From the NCBI GenBank assembly GCA_036260415.1, contig DASZZX010000366.1, positions 1 through 18,353 on the forward strand: a stretch of DNA of 18,353 bases, in the 5' to 3' direction. A program made the position numbers and the translations under genes. Every line of letters begins with the position of its first letter. Within the stretch, counting starts at the first letter, position 1. This DNA comes from DASZZX01 sp036260415. GTDB lineage: Bacteria > Actinomycetota > Nitriliruptoria > Nitriliruptorales > JAHWKO01. Below, piece by piece: positions 15,258-18,353 of the stretch. Below the pieces are notes generated by a model that saw only the letters and a program-made list of their open reading frames with translations, ran no database searches and was not told where the DNA came from.

Positions 15258-15782
15258 ATGGGTGGTGAGATGGACGACGGCGAAGAGTTCGACGAGATCG
15301 AGGACCCGGAGGGTCTCGACGAGCGGGAGTCGGCGTTGGTCCGCCAGGACCTGCGCGACCTGTCCCGCTTCGAGGACACGTTCTCCGGCGAGGGGTACCG
15401 CGGCGTGTCGGTCTTCTGCCACGACTGCGAGGAAGAGCACTACTACCCGTGGCAGATGCTCCGCGAGAACCTGCAGGCACTGCTCGACACGGGTGAGACC
15501 CCGGTGCACGAGCCGGCTTTCGCTCCCGACCCCGACCAGTACGTCCCCTGGGAGTACGCCCGCGGGTATGTGGACGCGGTTGCGGACCTGGGAGCGGCAC
15601 AGCGGCGTGAGCTGAGGTCGTGTCAGCGCTGCCGGCTGCAGCTACCCGACGGTCGGGCGAACTTCTGCCCGCGTTGTGGGACACCGCTGCTGCGGGAGCG
15701 ACTGCGACAGGCGCTGCACGCGCGGGGGATGGGGCGCGAGGCGATCGAGGACCTGCTGCGCGAGTCCGGTCTGCCAGGGTGA
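15258..15782 (+). CDS. DUF5319-type protein with C-terminal zinc ribbon
   Basis: The 174-residue protein has an acidic N terminus. Its core, about residues 20-107, includes GYRGVSVFCHDCEEEHYYPW, LRENLQALLDTG, HEPAF, DPDQYVPWEYARGYVDA. This closely follows the actinobacterial DUF5319 family (I recall Mycobacterium tuberculosis Rv3412, next to guaB2). A linker leads to two CxxC pairs, CQRC (122-125) and CPRC (137-140), a zinc ribbon I do not expect in the shorter mycobacterial protein. An additional CHDC (54-57) lies in the core. The function of the family is unknown. It stands 17 bp after an epimerase gene and before gmd, yet its kin lie near purine genes. Starts at 15258 and 15270 are both possible; GGTGG lies before the second. 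Confidence 0.8.
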   Translation: MGGEMDDGEEFDEIEDPEGLDERESALVRQDLRDLSRFEDTFSGEGYRGVSVFCHDCEEEHYYPWQMLRENLQALLDTGETPVHEPAFAPDPDQYVPWEYARGYVDAVADLGAAQRRELRSCQRCRLQLPDGRANFCPRCGTPLLRERLRQALHARGMGREAIEDLLRESGLPG

Positions 15783-15859
15783 GCTGGCGCGAGCGTCGGC
15801 CGCGACGGCGTTCCAGGCCGGCTGGGCGCCCGCCGACGAGGCATCCAGCCCCCGACGGG

Positions 15860-15865
15860 TAGAGT
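15860..15865 (+). promoter_or_regulatory. candidate -10 box for gmd and the following gene
   Basis: TAGAGT fits TAnnnT and lies 45 bases upstream of the gmd GTG. It is in the 128-bp gap after the DUF5319-type gene, the largest plus-strand gap in the locus, so gmd and its partner probably have their own promoter. No clear -35 is seen. Confidence 0.4.
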
Positions 15866-15910
15866 CCAGCCCCGGCCGAACCCCGATCCCGTAGCCCAGG
15901 TGGTCCTTCC

Positions 15911-16894
15911 GTGTCCCAACCCCGAGCGCTCATCTCCGGGATCACCGGGCAGGACGGCTCCTACCTGGCCGAGCACCTCCTGGATCTGGGCTACGACGTG
16001 CACGGCATCGTCAGGACGACGACCAGCGACATCGAGCAGACCCGCATCGGCCATATGCTGCTCGGCGAGCGGCCCCAGGTCACGCTCCACGTCGCGGACC
16101 TCGGAGACTCGTTCTCGCTGCTGAGGCTGGTCGAGGAGATCCACCCCCACGAGATCTACAACCTGGCGGCGCAGTCCCACGTCAGGGCTTCGTTCGACAT
16201 GCCGGTCACGACCGGCGACATCACGGCGCTGGGGGCGCTGCGCCTGCTGGAGTGCATCCACAAGATCGACGACAGCATCCGCTTCTACCAGGCGTCGTCG
16301 AGCGAGATGTTCGGTGCCGCGCCGCCCCCCCAGAACGAGTCGACGCCGTTCCACCCCCGTAGTCCGTACGGCGTCGCCAAGGTCTACGCGTACTGGGCCG
16401 CGGTGAACTACCGGGAGGCGTACGCCATCCATGCCAGCAACGGCATCCTGTTCAACCACGAATCGCCACGACGCGGGAAGGAGTTCGTGACCAGGAAGAT
16501 CACGAGCCATCTACCGAGGATCCTCACCGGGGAGCTGAAGGAGCTGCGGCTCGGCAACCTCGACGCGCGGCGTGACTGGGGCCATGCACGTGACTACGTC
16601 CGAGCCATGCACCTGATGGTCACCCACGACGAGCCCCTCGACCTCGTCGTCGGCACCGGCGAGAGCCACACGATCCGTGAGTTCCTCGAGCTCGCGTTCG
16701 GCATGGTCGACCTGAACTGGCAGGACCATGTGGTGATCGATGAGGCGCTCTACCGTCCGGCCGAGGTCGACGACCTGCGGAGCGACCCGAGCCTGGCCCG
16801 GGCGACGATCGGCTGGGAGCCGGGCGTGACCTTCGCGGAGCTGGTCGCCGACATGGTGCGTCACGACTGTGCGGCTCACGGCATCGACGTCTGA
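15911..16894 (+). CDS. gmd: GDP-mannose 4,6-dehydratase
   Basis: The enzyme converts GDP-D-mannose to GDP-4-keto-6-deoxy-D-mannose, the branch point to GDP-fucose, GDP-rhamnose and related deoxysugars. The 327-residue protein has GITGQDGSYL (10-19), NLAAQSHV (84-91), the catalytic region YQASSSEMFG (126-135, with the family Glu at 132), SPYGVAKVYA with Tyr153 and Lys157, and FNHESPRRG (181-189), the most specific Gmd signature. It is slightly shorter than the usual 340-370 residues. The GTG at 15911 has AGGTGG about eight bases upstream. It is followed six bases later by another short-chain dehydrogenase, a pairing typical of dehydratase plus epimerase/reductase. Confidence 0.93.
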   Translation: MSQPRALISGITGQDGSYLAEHLLDLGYDVHGIVRTTTSDIEQTRIGHMLLGERPQVTLHVADLGDSFSLLRLVEEIHPHEIYNLAAQSHVRASFDMPVTTGDITALGALRLLECIHKIDDSIRFYQASSSEMFGAAPPPQNESTPFHPRSPYGVAKVYAYWAAVNYREAYAIHASNGILFNHESPRRGKEFVTRKITSHLPRILTGELKELRLGNLDARRDWGHARDYVRAMHLMVTHDEPLDLVVGTGESHTIREFLELAFGMVDLNWQDHVVIDEALYRPAEVDDLRSDPSLARATIGWEPGVTFAELVADMVRHDCAAHGIDV

Positions 16895-16900
16895 GCCGCC

Positions 16901-17869
16901 ATGCTGGCCGGAGCACTGGAGGGGCGCCGGGTCCTGATCACCGGTGGGACCGGTTTCATCGGTCACCACGTGAGTCGGCTGCTCACACGTTCGGGCGCAG
17001 CGGTCACGGTCCTGCACAGCCCGGGAGGGGAGCTGCCGGACGATGCCGACGGCCGGATCATCGAGGCCCGTCTGGGCGAGGATGACGTGGTCTACTCGGC
17101 GTGCGAGGGGATGCACGCGGTGGTGCACCTCGCCGCGCGCTCCGGCGGCATCCAACTGCAGCACACGGACCACGCCGAGCTGTTCGCGGAGAACCTCCGC
17201 ATCACCCGCCAGGTCCTCCAGGCAACGCGTCGCGCGGCGGTCCCTCGGGTCTACCTGGCCTCTTCCGCCGTTGTGTACGGCACGGCGGCGGCGACGCCCC
17301 TCCGTGAGGATGCACCCAAGGTCGACCCGGGCACGGCGGCGGCGACGGGCTACGCCTGGTCGAAGCTGACGGACGAGGCCCTGGGGAGGTGGATGTCGTC
17401 GAACGAGCACGCCGTCGTCATCGGCCGTCTCGCCAACGTCTACGGGCCGGGAGCCATGTTCGACCCGGAGCGTTCCACCGTCGTGCACGCCCTGGTGAGG
17501 AAAGCCGTCGACCAGGCTCCGGGAGGTACCCTGCTGGTGTGGGGCTCCGGCCACGCCGTGCGCAGCTTCATCTTCGTCGAAGATGCCGCTCGGGCCGTCG
17601 TCGCCATCCTGACCCGCGGCGAGCCCGGCCGCGTGTACAACATCGACACCTCCGAGGCGGTGAGCATCCGGCAACTCGCGGAGACCGTCCGTGAGGTGGT
17701 CGATCCGTCGCTGCGGCTGGTGTTCGACGCTGACAGGCCGTCGGGACCGCCGTTCCGGGTTCTGGATGTGACCGCGTTGCGTGGTCTCGGCTTCGAGGTC
17801 CGCACGTCCCTCCGGGAAGGTCTCGCCCACACGGTGGACGCCTACCGCGCGTCGATCCGCCCTGCGTGA
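16901..17869 (+). CDS. NAD(P)-dependent epimerase/reductase, likely acting on the Gmd product
   Basis: The 322-residue extended short-chain dehydrogenase has GGTGFIG (15-21), ARSGGIQLQHTDHAELFAENL (79-99), the SSAVVYG patch (121-127), YAWSK (Tyr151, Lys155) and RLANVYGPG. The SGGI loop followed by a FAENL segment resembles GDP-L-fucose synthase (Fcl) and its relatives. The gene begins six bases after gmd, so a role in turning GDP-4-keto-6-deoxymannose into a finished deoxysugar is likely. Whether it epimerises and reduces (fucose) or only reduces (rhamnose, talose) is not clear, so I give no symbol. No Shine-Dalgarno is seen before the ATG at 16901, so translation probably depends on coupling to gmd. 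Confidence 0.83.
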   Translation: MLAGALEGRRVLITGGTGFIGHHVSRLLTRSGAAVTVLHSPGGELPDDADGRIIEARLGEDDVVYSACEGMHAVVHLAARSGGIQLQHTDHAELFAENLRITRQVLQATRRAAVPRVYLASSAVVYGTAAATPLREDAPKVDPGTAAATGYAWSKLTDEALGRWMSSNEHAVVIGRLANVYGPGAMFDPERSTVVHALVRKAVDQAPGGTLLVWGSGHAVRSFIFVEDAARAVVAILTRGEPGRVYNIDTSEAVSIRQLAETVREVVDPSLRLVFDADRPSGPPFRVLDVTALRGLGFEVRTSLREGLAHTVDAYRASIRPA

Positions 17870-17911
17870 GGCGGTACGACCTGACGTCCTCCCCCGCGTG
17901 GGTGGTTTGAG

Positions 17912-18353
17912 TCAGATCCTGCGCGCGAGGACCACCCAGAGGGTCCGCAGGAGGATCTCCAGGTCGAGCATGGGCGACCAGTTGACCATGTACTGCAGGT
18001 CGTAGCCGAGCTTGTACTCCGGGTCGGTGTCGTAGCGGCCATGCACCTGCGCCAGGCCGGTGATGCCTGGGGGGATCTCGTAGCGGCGGGTGTAGCCGGG
18101 GATGAGCTCTTCGAACTGCGCGGTCAGCATCGGCCGTTCGGGACGTGGGCCGACCAGGGACATCTCCCCGCGGAGCACGTTCCACACCTGCGGCAGTTCG
18201 TCCAGCCGCATCGCCCGTACCCAGCGGCCCGCGGGGATGATGCGCGGGTCGTCGCGGGTGGCCAGCCGGGGGTTGCCGTCCTCCTCCGCGGCGGGATGCA
18301 TCGTGCGGAACTTGACCATCCGGAAGGTGCTGCCCCCCCGACCCACCCGTTCC
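17912..18353 (-). CDS. polyprenyl-phosphate sugar-1-phosphate transferase (C-terminal part, cut by the window)
   Basis: The reading frame enters from the right edge and ends at a TGA at 17914-17912. About 147 residues are visible. They carry the bacterial sugar transferase core: ERVGRGGSTFRMVKFRTM, RLDELPQVWNVLRGEMSLVGPRPERP, PGITGLAQVHGR, and the C terminus DLEILLRTLWVVL. Enzymes of this family start surface-glycan synthesis by moving a sugar phosphate from a UDP-sugar onto undecaprenyl phosphate. The missing N terminus probably holds membrane helices and, in many relatives, a CoA-binding-like domain. It converges on the epimerase gene with a 42-bp gap and no clear terminator. A GTG at 18346 is internal, since the motif continues upstream of it. 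Confidence 0.92.
   Translation of the reverse strand, partial: ERVGRGGSTFRMVKFRTMHPAAEEDGNPRLATRDDPRIIPAGRWVRAMRLDELPQVWNVLRGEMSLVGPRPERPMLTAQFEELIPGYTRRYEIPPGITGLAQVHGRYDTDPEYKLGYDLQYMVNWSPMLDLEILLRTLWVVLARRI

Overview
The window is very GC-rich chromosomal DNA with many GTG starts and TAnnnT-type -10 boxes. It also carries guaB3 and a DUF5319-type gene. Together these point to an actinobacterium, plausibly a deep-branching class such as Nitriliruptoria; the exact lineage is inference. I see no phage, transposase, CRISPR array, rRNA or tRNA.

Left third (1-3869). A minus-strand block runs from a stand-alone B12-binding mutase subunit to sucC and sucD. It links methylmalonyl-CoA rearrangement to succinyl-CoA and succinate. 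Downstream of sucD is about 475 bp of non-coding DNA with a terminator hairpin, a long 16-bp-arm hairpin and a three-copy repeat. It ends at the start of a gene that runs off the left edge. A small membrane-anchored protein of unknown function is divergent from the B12 subunit gene and converges on pcrA.

Middle (3885-11614). The minus strand carries pcrA (UvrD-type helicase), an orphan branched-chain-amino-acid-type binding lipoprotein, guaA (GMP synthase), a lipoprotein with a HELGH metalloprotease motif, and guaB3 (IMP dehydrogenase-related). The last two overlap by GTGA, with guaB3 upstream. guaA and pcrA have no good Shine-Dalgarno but do have a TAnnnT box exactly 7 nt before ATG, which suggests leaderless mRNAs.

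Right third (12133-18353). This is a surface-polysaccharide locus on the plus strand: a nucleotide-sugar dehydrogenase, a GT2 glycosyltransferase, an epimerase/dehydratase, GDP-mannose 4,6-dehydratase and a second epimerase/reductase. A polyprenyl-phosphate sugar transferase converges from the right edge. A DUF5319-type protein with an added zinc ribbon sits inside it and is probably not a sugar gene.

The most unusual thing is a 68-bp element, 59/68 identical between two places 12 kb apart on opposite strands (sucC/sucD and dehydrogenase/glycosyltransferase). Each copy has two hairpins and a strong Shine-Dalgarno and is bounded by GTGA. Each sits exactly where a TGA stop and a GTG start could once have overlapped. 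Partial copies lie in tandem beside both. I read it as a small, possibly mobile element that targets GTGA stop/start junctions inside operons and brings its own ribosome-binding site.
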